This document shows, piece by piece, positions 46,412 through 55,917 of a stretch of DNA of 64,000 bases. The notes under the pieces were generated by a model that was not told the origin of the DNA, searched no databases, and was given only the letters and a program-made list of their open reading frames with translations. Where the stretch lies: the NCBI RefSeq assembly GCF_013032005.1, contig NZ_WQBE01000001.1, positions 496,001 through 560,000 of the forward strand, in the 5' to 3' direction. A program made the position numbers and the translations under genes. Positions within the stretch are counted from its first letter, which is position 1, and every line of letters starts with the position of its first letter. Source of the DNA: Ruegeria atlantica. GTDB taxonomy: Bacteria > Pseudomonadota > Alphaproteobacteria > Rhodobacterales > Rhodobacteraceae.

Positions 46412-46454
46412 CCGGACCGCGCCACTTGTTCTCCTCCAAACAGGCGCGGTCCGG
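46412..46454 (+). terminator. 12-bp perfect hairpin between ridA and the DUF1028 gene
   Basis: CCGGACCGCGCC (46412-46423) and GGCGCGGTCCGG (46443-46454) are exact complements with a 19-base loop, followed by ACTTTCTATTTT. Genes continue downstream on the same strand with a good ribosome binding site. It may be a partial terminator or a transcript-stabilising stem that sets different levels of the two halves of the operon. Confidence 0.65.
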
Positions 46455-46478
46455 ACTTTCTATTTTCAGGAGATCCGA

Positions 46479-47153
46479 ATGACTTTTTCACTGGTCGCCC
46501 GCTGCGCTGAAACCGGCATGTTCGGTCTGGCGATTTCGTCATCGTCACCCGCTGTGGCTGCGCGCTGTTCTTTTGCGCGTGCAGGTGTTGGCGCGGTTGC
46601 ATCGCAGAACGTTACAGACCCAAGCCTGGGTCCGTTGACGCTGGACCTGATGGAGCGGGGCAAGACAGCACCTCAAGCAATCGAGGCCATGACCACAAAG
46701 GCAAAATTCATCGAATACCGGCAGGTTCTGGCGGTGGATACCGCCGGGCGCACGGCGATCCATTCCGGTCCCAACAGCCTAGGTATCTGGACGCAAGCAC
46801 AGGCTGAAAATGTTGCCTCGGGCGGCAACCTTTTGGCCAATGACGGGGTCCCGCAGGCCATCGTCGATGGCTTTCTGTCGGCCTCGGGCCATATCGGCGA
46901 CCGTCTGATCGCCGCCATGCGCGCCGGATTGGCCGCAGGGGGCGAGGCTGGCCCGGTGCATTCCGCAGGCATGAAGATTGTCGACAAAGTCAGTTGGCCC
47001 GTCGCCGATCTTCGCTGTGACTGGACCGAGGATTGCCCCATTGAGGCCATCGCGACCGCCTGGGACATCTATAAGCCGCAACTTGACGCCTATGTCCAGC
47101 GTGCGCTCGACCCGCGCGAGGCACCGTCTTATGGCGTCCCCGGCGACGAATAA
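46479..47153 (+). CDS. DUF1028 family protein (Ntn-hydrolase-like)
   Basis: A 224-residue DUF1028 protein. The start MTFSLVARCAETGMFGLAISSSSPAVAARC and the segment GAVASQNVTDPSLGPLTLDLM are family hallmarks; the fold resembles Ntn hydrolases. I chose ATG 46479 for its AGGAGA 5 bases upstream. Members often sit with amino-acid, amine or peptide catabolic genes and are suspected amidohydrolases, but activity is not known. The gene is 15 bp before the aldehyde dehydrogenase, probably co-transcribed. Confidence 0.88.
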   Translation: MTFSLVARCAETGMFGLAISSSSPAVAARCSFARAGVGAVASQNVTDPSLGPLTLDLMERGKTAPQAIEAMTTKAKFIEYRQVLAVDTAGRTAIHSGPNSLGIWTQAQAENVASGGNLLANDGVPQAIVDGFLSASGHIGDRLIAAMRAGLAAGGEAGPVHSAGMKIVDKVSWPVADLRCDWTEDCPIEAIATAWDIYKPQLDAYVQRALDPREAPSYGVPGDE

Positions 47154-47168
47154 TCAGGGAGAAACAAA

Positions 47169-48665
47169 ATGTTGGACAATACCCACGCGGATTGGAAAAG
47201 CCTCGCCGCCGGTCTGTCGTTCCGGGATCAAGCCTTTATCGACGGTAAATTCATCGATGCCGTGTCAGGCAAGACTTTTGACAGTATAAACCCGGCCACA
47301 GGTGCGGTTCTGACACCGGTCGCCGAATGTGACGAAGAAGACGTCAATCGTGCCGTTTCCGCAGGTCGTGTTGCCTTTGAGGATGGCCGCTGGTCGCGTA
47401 TGGCTCCGGGTGACCGTAAGGCGGTGATGCTGAATCTGGCTGACTTGATCCGGGAAAATCTGGAGGAGATGGCGCTGCTGGACAGCCTTGATATGGGCAA
47501 GCTGGTAACCGATGCGGCGACTATCGACGCGCCGGGCTCGGCACATTTCTTTCAGTGGTACGCCGAGGCCATCGACAAGGTCTATGATGAAGTGGCCCCA
47601 ACCGGCCCTGGCGATCTGGCGTTGGTCAGTCGCGTGCCGCTGGGCGTTGTTGGTGCCGTGACCCCTTGGAACTTTCCGCTGGACATGGCGACTTGGAAAG
47701 CCGCTGCAGCGCTGGCTGCGGGAAACTCGGTTGTGCTTAAACCCGCAGAACAATCGCCCCTGTCAGCACTTCGCCTGGCAGAGCTGGCGGCTGAAGCCGG
47801 TGTTCCGGATGGCGTCTTCAACGTTGTTCCCGGTTTTGGGGTGACTGCGGGCAGGGCACTTGGCCTGCACATGGATGTCGACTGCCTAGCCTTCACTGGT
47901 TCTACCGCAATTGGTAAAATGTTCATGCAATATTCGGGCCAGTCGAACCTGAAACAGGTCTGGCCGGAAACGGGCGGCAAAAGCCCCAATCTGGTCTTCG
48001 CCGACTGCGAGGATCTGGACGCCGCTGCGGACATGGCGGCCTTTGGCATCTTTTTCAATCAGGGCGAAGTGTGTTCGGCCAACTCTCGGCTTTATGTGGA
48101 GCGCTCGATCAAGGATGCGTTTGTTGAAAAGCTGATTGCCCGCGCGCAAGCAATGCAGCCTGGCGACCCGCTAGACCCGGCATCGAAGATGGGAGCGATC
48201 GTCGATGAGAAGCAAACACAAGGCATCATGCGCTTTGTGGACGAAGGTAAGAACACGGCCAATCTGGTGACAGGGGGTGAACGTGTCACCGTGGACGGTA
48301 AAGGTTGTTTTGTTCAACCGACCATCTTTGACGACGTGCCCCATGACAACCCATTGGCTCGGGATGAGATTTTTGGCCCCGTCTTGTCGGTGATCCCGTT
48401 TGACACCGAAGAGCAGGCGGTCACGATGGCAAATGACTCGATCTATGGGTTGGCCGCGTCAGTCTGGACTGACAACCTGTCTCGCGCTTGCCGAGTGTCT
48501 GACAAGCTGATGGCGGGAACCGTCTCGGTCAACACGGTGGACGCATTGTCAGCCATGACACCATTCGGAGGCATGAAACAGTCAGGTTTTGGACGCGATT
48601 TGTCATTGCACTCACTTGAAAAGTATACTGCTTTGAAGACCACGTGGATCAAGTACAAGGCTTAA
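47169..48665 (+). CDS. Aldehyde dehydrogenase, PuuC-like
   Basis: A 498-residue NAD(P)-dependent aldehyde dehydrogenase. PWNFPLDMATWKAAAALAAGNSVVLKPAEQSP contains the nucleotide-binding lysine. The general base glutamate is in WPETGGKSPNLVF (about residue 265) and the catalytic cysteine in NQGEVCSANSRLY (about 300). EIFGPVLSVIPF and FGGMKQSGFGRD are conserved ends. It resembles gamma-(glutamylamino)butyraldehyde and other aminoaldehyde dehydrogenases. The aldehyde made by amine oxidation or transamination in this cluster would be its substrate. Confidence 0.93.
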   Translation: MLDNTHADWKSLAAGLSFRDQAFIDGKFIDAVSGKTFDSINPATGAVLTPVAECDEEDVNRAVSAGRVAFEDGRWSRMAPGDRKAVMLNLADLIRENLEEMALLDSLDMGKLVTDAATIDAPGSAHFFQWYAEAIDKVYDEVAPTGPGDLALVSRVPLGVVGAVTPWNFPLDMATWKAAAALAAGNSVVLKPAEQSPLSALRLAELAAEAGVPDGVFNVVPGFGVTAGRALGLHMDVDCLAFTGSTAIGKMFMQYSGQSNLKQVWPETGGKSPNLVFADCEDLDAAADMAAFGIFFNQGEVCSANSRLYVERSIKDAFVEKLIARAQAMQPGDPLDPASKMGAIVDEKQTQGIMRFVDEGKNTANLVTGGERVTVDGKGCFVQPTIFDDVPHDNPLARDEIFGPVLSVIPFDTEEQAVTMANDSIYGLAASVWTDNLSRACRVSDKLMAGTVSVNTVDALSAMTPFGGMKQSGFGRDLSLHSLEKYTALKTTWIKYKA

Positions 48666-48690
48666 TCCACGGCCAAGCGGAGATGTACCA

Positions 48691-49629
48691 TTGCCTTTCA
48701 GATACACGCTGCGACAGCTTGAGTATTTTGTTGCGGTCGGGAAGGCGGGCAGTATCGCTGCGGCCAGCGACAAGCTGAACGTGTCGTCGCCGTCGATTTC
48801 GGCGGCGATAACTCAGCTTGAGGTCGAATTCGGCGTTACGTTGTTTGTGCGCGAACATGCGCGCGGTCTGTCGCTGACGAAGGCGGGACACAAGATCATG
48901 GAGCGAACCGAGTTCGTTCTGCGTGAAGCCGAACTGCTGGCCACGCTTGCTGGGGAAATCACGGGTAAGGTTCAGGGCATTCTGTCCGTAGGGTGTCTTG
49001 TGACATTCGCTCAGATCGTCTTGCCGGGATTGCGGCGCGAATTCGAGGACAGCTACCCTAATGTACATATTGAACAACGTGAATTGAATCAGGCTGACAT
49101 CTTCAGCCAGTTGCGCCGGGCCGAGCTGGACATTGCACTGACATACGATCTGGACATTCCCACTGACCTTGAATTCCAACCTCTGCACGCGCTCCCGCCC
49201 TATGTGGTTTTGGGAGAAGACCATCCCTTGGCGAAGCAGGTCGAATTAACGATTCCAGACCTGCAGGACAGCCCGATGGTTCTGTTGGACCTTCCATTCA
49301 GCGGTGAGTACTTCTTGTCGTTTTTCCGCGAGGCCAACATAAAGCCCAATATCGCGGAACGAACCGCAGATATGTCGGTGATGCGTTCACTGGTTGCCAA
49401 CGGATTCGGCTTTTCCATTGCGAATATTCGCCCTTTGAACAGCTTGTCACCGGACGGAAAGAAACTGATTTTTGTGCCTTTGGCTGGAGAGGTGCGCCCC
49501 ATGCGCCTTGGTCTGCTGCGCGCCCGGGCCGAGAATGAAACAAACACTCTGAAAACCTTTGTCGATCATTGTGCGCACGCCGTGAAATCGGGAACCCTCC
49601 CGGGTTTGTGCATTCCAGAGAAAGAGTGA
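48691..49629 (+). CDS. LysR-family transcriptional regulator
   Basis: A 312-residue LysR regulator. The N-terminal helix-turn-helix (about 5-65) contains LRQLEYFVAVGKAGSIAAASDKLNVSSPSISAAITQLE. The effector-binding domain follows, with ILSVGCLVTFAQIVLPGLRREF. The start is TTG 48691, with GGAG 8 bases upstream and the family N-terminus in place. It lies 25 bp after the aldehyde dehydrogenase in the same direction and could be co-transcribed. It likely tunes the amine cluster or the downstream deacylase together with the LuxR protein. Confidence 0.9.
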   Translation: MPFRYTLRQLEYFVAVGKAGSIAAASDKLNVSSPSISAAITQLEVEFGVTLFVREHARGLSLTKAGHKIMERTEFVLREAELLATLAGEITGKVQGILSVGCLVTFAQIVLPGLRREFEDSYPNVHIEQRELNQADIFSQLRRAELDIALTYDLDIPTDLEFQPLHALPPYVVLGEDHPLAKQVELTIPDLQDSPMVLLDLPFSGEYFLSFFREANIKPNIAERTADMSVMRSLVANGFGFSIANIRPLNSLSPDGKKLIFVPLAGEVRPMRLGLLRARAENETNTLKTFVDHCAHAVKSGTLPGLCIPEKE

Positions 49630-49767
49630 CCGCAGGTCCTTAGAAATCTCCTAACCTCTGCTTCGTCATTCCCAGATTTAATTCTGCCTGTCGTATAGGC
49701 TAATCTACAATCCCCAACGCAGAGGGGGTCAAACCGGTCGGCAATCCGAAAAGCAGGTTCAAGTCGC

Positions 49768-50916
49768 ATGACGTCTACACTGGGTATTCTCGATAAACTG
49801 GTTGGCTTCGATACGGTCAGCAAGAACTCGAACCTCGAACTTGCCGCTTATGTCGAAGAGTTTCTAGAGGCGCGCGGCTTTGCGGTTCATCGCATCACCG
49901 ATCCCGGCGGCGACAAAACTGGGCTCTACGCGGAAAAAGGCCCTGACGGTGACGGAGTTCTGCTGTCTGCGCATACGGATGTTGTCCCAGTCGAAGGCCA
50001 AAGCTGGACCAAAGACCCGTTTTGCCTGACGCAAGAAGGTAACCGTGTCTACGGTCGTGGAACCACAGATATGAAGGGTTATGTGGCGTCGGTTATGGCT
50101 TTGGCAGACCGGACTGCTGGGGTTGACCTGCGAGAACCCCTTAAGATCGCGTTGTCCTATGACGAAGAGGTGGGATGCGTCGGCATTCAACACATGCTGG
50201 ATCGGCTCGCCCCAATGCTCGGTCAGCCCCGCGCGTGTTTCGTCGGCGAACCGACAGAAATGCAGGTCGCTATCGGGCACAAAGGCAAAGCTGCGCTGCG
50301 CGCTGTTTGCCACGGTCAAAGCGGGCATTCCGCGCTGGCCCCTAAATTTGTCAATTCACTGCATCTTGCAACCGATTTTGTGGCCGAGTTGCGTGCGCTA
50401 CAAGACGTTTACGCCAAGAGTGGTAACAGCGACCCGGCTTACTCGGTGCCCTATACGACCTTCCACGTGGGTATACTGTCGGGCGGCAGAGCCCTGAATA
50501 TTGTGCCCGACCGCGCTGAGTTGACCTTTGAATACCGTCATCTTGCTTTGGATCATGGCAAGGATATTCTGTCACAGATCCAAAACGCAGCGGTCAGGGT
50601 AGGGGCCCGGTATCAGGCCCTATGCTCGGAGGCGCGCATTGAGGTCGAACAGTATAACGCCTATCCCGGACTGGATGTTGTCGAGACCGAGGGTGTCATC
50701 GCTTACGCCCAGAAACTTGCGCAAAGCAACGCCACCACCAAAGTCGCCTTTGGTACCGAGGCCGGGTTTTTCAGCGAGTTGGGGATTCCAACTGTTGTCT
50801 GCGGGCCGGGTTCCATGGAGCGTCAGGGACACAAGCCGGATGAATACCTTGAAATCGAACAGCTGAACGCGTGCGACGCGATGATGGATCGCATCCTCGA
50901 AGACATCAGCCGCTAA
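49768..50916 (+). CDS. M20 metallopeptidase, ArgE-like deacetylase
   Basis: A 382-residue M20 peptidase similar to N-acetylornithine deacetylase. Metal ligands appear in LLSAHTDVVPVEG (His and Asp), GRGTTDMKGYVASVM, SYDEEVGCVGI (Glu pair) and CFVGEPTEMQVAIGHKGK. The dimerization domain (about 175-285) contains GQSGHSALAPKFVNSLH, and FGTEAGFFSELGIPTVVCGPG ends the active site. In context it may remove an acyl group from an acylated diamine or amino acid made in this pathway, though arginine synthesis is an alternative. It converges on potF with a shared terminator. Confidence 0.88.
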   Translation: MTSTLGILDKLVGFDTVSKNSNLELAAYVEEFLEARGFAVHRITDPGGDKTGLYAEKGPDGDGVLLSAHTDVVPVEGQSWTKDPFCLTQEGNRVYGRGTTDMKGYVASVMALADRTAGVDLREPLKIALSYDEEVGCVGIQHMLDRLAPMLGQPRACFVGEPTEMQVAIGHKGKAALRAVCHGQSGHSALAPKFVNSLHLATDFVAELRALQDVYAKSGNSDPAYSVPYTTFHVGILSGGRALNIVPDRAELTFEYRHLALDHGKDILSQIQNAAVRVGARYQALCSEARIEVEQYNAYPGLDVVETEGVIAYAQKLAQSNATTKVAFGTEAGFFSELGIPTVVCGPGSMERQGHKPDEYLEIEQLNACDAMMDRILEDISR

Positions 50917-50941
50917 ACAACACCCCCTTACTGAAACCGAA

Positions 50942-50968
50942 AAAGCCCCCGAAAAAAACGGGGGCTTT
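50942..50968. terminator. Bidirectional terminator
   Basis: AAAGCCCCCG and CGGGGGCTTT form a perfect 10-bp stem with a 7-A loop. It is placed between the converging argE-like and potF-like genes and can serve both strands. Confidence 0.85.
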
Positions 50969-50990
50969 CGCGTCAGGAATAGGGCCTGAA

Positions 50991-52028
50991 TTACTTCTTC
51001 AAGTTGGTCCAGATTTGGTCATAGACCGCCTGGGTTTCCTCATCACATACTTCGATGAACACGCCCGAGCCTGCATTGGCATGAGGGTTCTTTTCGGGTT
51101 GTTCAGCCAGCTTCGGGTCTAGGAATTCACCCACACCGTTCACACCGGCGTTGTACTGCGCAAAGTTGGACACAGCTGCGATATTCTCGGGCTCCAGTAG
51201 AAAATCCATGAATATCAGCGCGTTCTCGCGGTTGGGGGCGTCTTTTAGCAGAACGACATTGTCCATCCAGGCGATGTAACCTTGTGTCGGAAAGGCGTAT
51301 TCCACATTGGCGCCTTCCTCGCGCGCCTTGGCAGAGAACCCGTCATAGATCTGGCCTACGGCTGCGTCACCGGAAACCAGAACCTCTTTCGCGGTATCCG
51401 AATTGAACGACGCCCAGTGCTGCTTAGCTTCTTGCAGCATGGCATTCAGCGCCTTCAACTGCTCGCGGTCAGTGGAACATTGCGGGATACCCATATGCAA
51501 CGCGGCCATGGCCATCACTTCGCCCTGGCTGTCCAACATGTTGATACGACCTTGCAGTTCAGCTGGCGGATTAAACAGAATATCGGTGGTTTGAATATCG
51601 CCGTCAAACGCATCACGGCTGACTGCAAAACTGGTCGAGCCCCACTGATACGGGATCGAGGACTGCCGACCGGGATCAAAACCGGGATCGGCCCATTCCT
51701 CGGCGATGTTGCCCTTGTTCTTCAATTCACCGTCGGCGATTGTGTCCAACATGCCTTCGCCGGCCATGATCGACACCATGTAATCGCCCGGAACCGATAC
51801 GTCATAGGTCCCGATACCACCGGCCTTGAGCGAGGCCAGCATCGCCTCGTTCGAGTCGTAGGTGTCCATGGTGACATTGATGCCGGTTTCTTCGGTGAAC
51901 TTGTCCAGCAGCTCTTGCGGGATGTACTCAAACCAATGGTACAGAACCAGTTCACCATCGGCGGCGGCGGCGTTCGCGCCAATAGCCAAAGCAATGGCAG
52001 CAACGCCGCTTCTCATCATATGTTTCAT
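50991..52028 (-). CDS. potF: Polyamine-type ABC transporter binding protein
   Basis: A 345-residue PotD/PotF-type periplasmic protein. MKHMMRSGVAAIALAIGANA and then AAADG form a signal peptide. The mature part shows GELVLYHWFEYIPQELLDKF, EETGINVTMDTYDSNEAM, and AIVQ-less but family-typical YDVSVPGDYMVSIM. ATG 52028 has GGAGAG upstream and fits the signal peptide. It heads away from the transporter's ATPase: gene order on the minus strand is potA-potB-potC-potF. The ligand is probably putrescine, spermidine or a related diamine; I cannot tell which. Confidence 0.88.
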   Translation of the reverse strand: MKHMMRSGVAAIALAIGANAAAADGELVLYHWFEYIPQELLDKFTEETGINVTMDTYDSNEAMLASLKAGGIGTYDVSVPGDYMVSIMAGEGMLDTIADGELKNKGNIAEEWADPGFDPGRQSSIPYQWGSTSFAVSRDAFDGDIQTTDILFNPPAELQGRINMLDSQGEVMAMAALHMGIPQCSTDREQLKALNAMLQEAKQHWASFNSDTAKEVLVSGDAAVGQIYDGFSAKAREEGANVEYAFPTQGYIAWMDNVVLLKDAPNRENALIFMDFLLEPENIAAVSNFAQYNAGVNGVGEFLDPKLAEQPEKNPHANAGSGVFIEVCDEETQAVYDQIWTNLKK

Positions 52029-52047
52029 GTGTCTCTCCATCTGTTGG

Positions 52048-52857
52048 TTATTTTGTGTTATCAGACTTGCTGACGAAATAGCTGATCGTGACCATGAGGA
52101 TGGACACACTCAGCAACATGGTCGAAATCGCCATGATATTCGGTTTGATCCCTTGTTTGACCGAGCCAAAGATCGCCGTTGGCAAAGTCTCGACCCCGGC
52201 ACCTTTCACAAAGTTGGTGATGATGAAGTCATCCAGGCTGACGATGAAGGCCAGCAGAAAACCTGATATGATGCCGGGCATCATCAGCGGGAGGAGGATC
52301 TTAGTGAATGCTTGCCGTTTAGTAGCATAGAGATCTAGTGCGGCCTGCTCATAACTGTCCTCGATCCCCTGCATACGGGCCGAGATCGGCAGATAGGCAA
52401 ACGGAATACAAAATGCGATATGGGCAAGTAGGATGGTAAGTAGCCCGCGTTCGAATCCGATCGAATTGAAGAAGATCAGGGTCGCGACGGCCAGAACGAT
52501 CTCGGGCACCATCAGCGGCAGGCTGATCAACCCAAAGGACAATGTGCGAAAGCGGAACTTGCCACCTCGAACCATGCCAGTTGCGGCCAACGTTGCAATT
52601 GCGGTTGCCGTGGTTGAGGCAATGATCGCAATGATAAAGCTGTTCCTGGCAGCCGCCTTGAACTTACCGCTTTCAGGCCCGGTGAAAACATCCGCATACC
52701 AACGGAGCGAAACGCCTTCCCAGTTGGTCAGTGATTGGGACGCGTTGAAGCTGTAGATCGTGACCACAACCAGCGGCGCATAGAGAATGACCAGACACAG
52801 CAGGGTGATCCCCTTGAAGCCAGTGTAAGACTTGATGTCGAATTGCTTGCTTGCCAT
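52048..52857 (-). CDS. potC: Polyamine-type ABC permease, PotI/PotC-like
   Basis: A 269-residue inner-membrane permease with six membrane segments. The BPD_transp_1 coupling loop reads [35 protein letters not shown] (EAA motif about residues 175-200). The N-terminus [26 protein letters not shown] is typical of PotC/PotI. It follows potB with a 3-bp gap and precedes potF by 19 bp, so all are one transcript. Confidence 0.9.
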   Translation of the reverse strand: MASKQFDIKSYTGFKGITLLCLVILYAPLVVVTIYSFNASQSLTNWEGVSLRWYADVFTGPESGKFKAAARNSFIIAIIASTTATAIATLAATGMVRGGKFRFRTLSFGLISLPLMVPEIVLAVATLIFFNSIGFERGLLTILLAHIAFCIPFAYLPISARMQGIEDSYEQAALDLYATKRQAFTKILLPLMMPGIISGFLLAFIVSLDDFIITNFVKGAGVETLPTAIFGSVKQGIKPNIMAISTMLLSVSILMVTISYFVSKSDNTK

Positions 52858-52860
52858 GGA

Positions 52861-53790
52861 TCAGCCCCCCGCCTTGTCGGCTTTGGCCTGCTGGCGGGCC
52901 GAGAACATCAGGATGATCAAAACCATTGTCAGCAGGATCATCGACGCGGCCGCGCCAAACGGCCAGTTGCCGGCGTTGCCTTTGAACTGCTCCTCAATCA
53001 GCGAGCCGATCATAAAGTTTTTGGCGCCACCCAGAAGGTCGGGTGCAAGAAACGACCCCATCGACGGAACAAACACCAAAATACAACCCGCAAATACGCC
53101 TGGTTTGACCGCAGGAAGCAGCACGCGGCGCAGTGTGGTCCATTTCGACGCGTATAGGTCGGCCGCGGCTTCGGACAGGGCAAAGTTGTACCGCTCTACC
53201 GCTGCATAGATCGGCAACACCATGAAGGGCAGGTATGAATAGAACAGGCCGAGCTGCACCGCAAAATTGGTGTTAACGATATGCAGGGGGCTGTCGATCA
53301 GGCCGATATTCATCAGAAAGTCGTTCAACGGCCCCTGATCGCGCAGAAGGAATTTCATCGACACGGTCCTGATCAACAGGTTCACCCAATAGGGGATGGT
53401 AATCAGGAACACCCAAACCGGACGCATGCTTTCGGATCGAGTGGCGATGAAATAGGCCGTTGGAAAGCCAATAACGAGGCTGAGCAATGTAGCAGCACCT
53501 GCCTGCCAGATCGAGCGCCAGAAAATCGTGATATAGGTCCATTCTATCTTAGGGGGGTCGTCACCGAACAATCCTCGATCAAAGAAGAATTGATCATAAG
53601 CCGCCAGCGAGAACTCCCAAATGACGCCGCCCCGGAACTCTTTTGTCAGGAAAGAGTAGATCAGCATCATGATGACCGGCGCCAGAACCAGAATGGCCAG
53701 TGTCACCCATGCGGGCAGCAGAAGCCAGGTTCGCGCCTCTTTATAGGTATCTGTCGTTGCGCTGCCGCCGCTTGCCGCACCCGCCGCCAT
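52861..53790 (-). CDS. potB: Polyamine-type ABC permease, PotB/PotH-like
   Basis: A 309-residue permease with six membrane segments and an N-terminal cytoplasmic stretch of about 18 residues. WLLLPAWVTLAILVLAPVIMMLIYSF is the first helix. The EAA loop is EAAADLYASKWTTLRRVLLPAVKPGVFAG near residues 215-245. The start overlaps the potA stop by one base (TAATG), indicating translational coupling, and potC follows after 3 bp. Partner of potC in the membrane channel. Confidence 0.9.
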   Translation of the reverse strand: MAAGAASGGSATTDTYKEARTWLLLPAWVTLAILVLAPVIMMLIYSFLTKEFRGGVIWEFSLAAYDQFFFDRGLFGDDPPKIEWTYITIFWRSIWQAGAATLLSLVIGFPTAYFIATRSESMRPVWVFLITIPYWVNLLIRTVSMKFLLRDQGPLNDFLMNIGLIDSPLHIVNTNFAVQLGLFYSYLPFMVLPIYAAVERYNFALSEAAADLYASKWTTLRRVLLPAVKPGVFAGCILVFVPSMGSFLAPDLLGGAKNFMIGSLIEEQFKGNAGNWPFGAAASMILLTMVLIILMFSARQQAKADKAGG

Positions 53791-54881
53791 TAGTCGACCA
53801 GGAGGCGACCAGCCCCCAGCTCCATGTTGACATACATTTCGGTGCCCGGCTCGAAAATCCGCTTGTTGCCGCGGTCTGAGTTTGAGGTGCGTACGACAAA
53901 ATCTGGGCCATCCTGCAAATCCACGATGGTTGTGATATCTGTGCCGACAAAGATGTTTTCCTTGATCCGCCCTTTCAGGCTTTCGGTTTCGGCAGGGCTG
54001 TCCGACATAAACAACCGTTCTGGCCGGATTGACATGTGAACCTTGGAGCCGACGCCAACCCCCTCAACCGAGTTACAGGTCAACTCATGCCCGCCGCCAA
54101 GGTGGCAGGTCGCACGGCCATTCGAGATATCGTCAACGGAAACCTCCAATAGGTTGGTCTCGCCAATAAAATCGGCCACAAACATGTTGTGCGGACGCTC
54201 GTAAATGTCCGTCGGAGACCCCAGTTGCTGCAGCTCGCCAGCGGACATAACCGCGATGCGATCGGACATGGTCAACGCTTCTTCTTGGTCGTGGGTCACG
54301 AAGATAAAGGTGATCCCGGTTTCACGTTGCAGGTGCTTCAGCTCAAGCTGCATTGCTTTGCGGAGCTTCAAATCCAGTGCAGACAGGGGTTCGTCCAACA
54401 ACAAAACCTTGGGCTGAGGCGCCAGGGCTCGTGCCAGCGCAACACGCTGTTGCTGGCCACCTGACAATTGGCTGGGCTTGCGGGCCGAGAACTGAGAGAG
54501 CTGTACCAATTCCAGCATCTCACCCGCTTTCTTACGCGCTTCGGATTTCGAGGCCCCGCGCATTTCCAACCCGAATGCAACATTGTCCAAAATGGTCATA
54601 TGCGGAAACAAAGCATAGTTTTGGAAAACTGTGTTCACCGGGCGTTTGTTGGGCGGCAGGTTCTCGATTTCATCTCCGTATAGGTAGATCGCACCTTCGG
54701 TTACGGCCTCGAACCCGGCGATCATTCTAAGGAGAGTTGTCTTGCCGCAGCCAGACGGACCCAGAAGGGTAAAGAACTCATTGTCCATGATCGACAGCGA
54801 GATCTTCTTGAGCGCCGTAAAATCGCCATAACGTTTTACCGCGTCCCGCACGTCAATCGCGATATTTTCTTTGCCAGACAA
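53790..54881 (-). CDS. potA: Polyamine-type ABC ATPase
   Basis: A 363-residue ATPase. Walker A is GPSGCGKTTLLRMI (about 38-51), the ABC signature LSGGQQQRVALARAL (about 135-150), Walker B VLLLDEPLSALDLKLR and the switch histidine in FVTHDQEEAL. The C-terminal TOBE domain (about 270-363) contains MSIRPERLFM. It is the first gene of the potABCF-type operon. A 454-bp intergenic region upstream probably holds the promoter. Confidence 0.93.
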   Translation of the reverse strand: MSGKENIAIDVRDAVKRYGDFTALKKISLSIMDNEFFTLLGPSGCGKTTLLRMIAGFEAVTEGAIYLYGDEIENLPPNKRPVNTVFQNYALFPHMTILDNVAFGLEMRGASKSEARKKAGEMLELVQLSQFSARKPSQLSGGQQQRVALARALAPQPKVLLLDEPLSALDLKLRKAMQLELKHLQRETGITFIFVTHDQEEALTMSDRIAVMSAGELQQLGSPTDIYERPHNMFVADFIGETNLLEVSVDDISNGRATCHLGGGHELTCNSVEGVGVGSKVHMSIRPERLFMSDSPAETESLKGRIKENIFVGTDITTIVDLQDGPDFVVRTSNSDRGNKRIFEPGTEMYVNMELGAGRLLVD

Positions 54882-55335
54882 TTGCGCCTCCCCTGAGCAT
54901 CGCGAAATTCCATTCAGGTATATACGGGCTGCGTTGCCGTCCTAAGAATTGACTTCCTCACTAAACATTAGGATTTGCCTAATCATTTCTATTATCGATT
55001 ATAAATCAATGCGCTATCGTGGTTCAGCAGCTTTTTCAGCAAAAAGAAAAGCCCAGTGAACATATGTGAAGTGTCGCATTTTTCCCTGCGGTGATCTCGT
55101 CAACAATGGGAGCAACCGCTATTTAACGCGAAAGATTTTCAGTGTCCTAAATTTCGGAACTTTTGTTCACCACCTTCAATTTCGCGTCTGATGACTGAAA
55201 GAAGTTTGTCTGATTGGTGCGTATCCTGCGGCTTGGGGTAGAGCGTTTCACGCACCTAAACGTAGTTTTATGAACTGTCTGGCAAATTAGCTTTCAGAAC
55301 ATTTCTGGCGGTTGCCAAGGTCCCCTTAACTAATA
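54882..55335. other. Promoter region of the pot operon, no gene seen
   Basis: AT-rich stretches with many TTGA and TAAT words (for example around 54948-55010), suited to a minus-strand promoter for potA. No frame of convincing length or ribosome binding site is present, and no RNA gene is recognised. Confidence 0.5.
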
Positions 55336-55527
55336 TTGGTCGGGAAGGGGCGTTCAATAAGTAACGCCCGCTATGCGCCGTCGATCACACCGGTCTACGC
55401 GCCCAGACGTATTGGTGACATCGCAAAGATATGTGCGGATGTCAGCGCTCTTAAACTAGCCACGGGATGGGAGCCAGTTCACAGCGAGCTTGACAGGATT
55501 TTGGCTTCTTTATCGGATCCTTCGTAA
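55336..55527 (+). pseudogene. C-terminal remnant of a GalE-like epimerase
   Basis: A 63-residue frame whose second half, YAPRRIGDIAKICADVS followed by ALKLATGWEPVHSELDRIL, matches the C-terminal signature of UDP-glucose 4-epimerase-like proteins (R-x-G-D-x-A-x-x-x-A-D, then GW). Nothing upstream encodes the NAD-binding N-terminus, so this is a fragment. It lies in about 1 kb of decayed DNA next to tRNA-Ser, a usual place for relics of integrated islands. A further frame at 55560-55793 has no recognised similarity. Confidence 0.5.
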
Positions 55528-55917
55528 AGAGTGACAACTCAGACCGCTCTACGCGAGCCATGTCTTACTGCAGCGGTCACAAACGAATTGCCACAGGCCG
55601 TCACTACCTGAGATACCTGACACAGGAAGAAATCGCTCAGGTTAAGGCAGAACAGCGACAACGGCTTTCGCTGAAGCCTTTAAACCCCGCAATATTCAAA
55701 AGGGATCCCGCAGACGCAGGATTCCTATTTCGTTTGCCTGATTGCAGCTTGGAAGGGTGTCAATGTGTCATAGTCTGCGCCAAAGGGCCGTAATTGGCAT
55801 AGCCGGAAGTCCTAAAATGGGGCGCAGTAGGACACCAATGGCCGTACCTGTCGACTAGGGCAGAAAGCACACTACACCCTGAATTTCTATTACTAGCTTT
55901 CAATTTCAAGAAGATAG

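Noticed and set aside
55560..55793. 77-residue frame near tRNA-Ser
   Set aside because: Cys- and basic-rich without a family match. It sits in relic DNA and could be part of a decayed gene.
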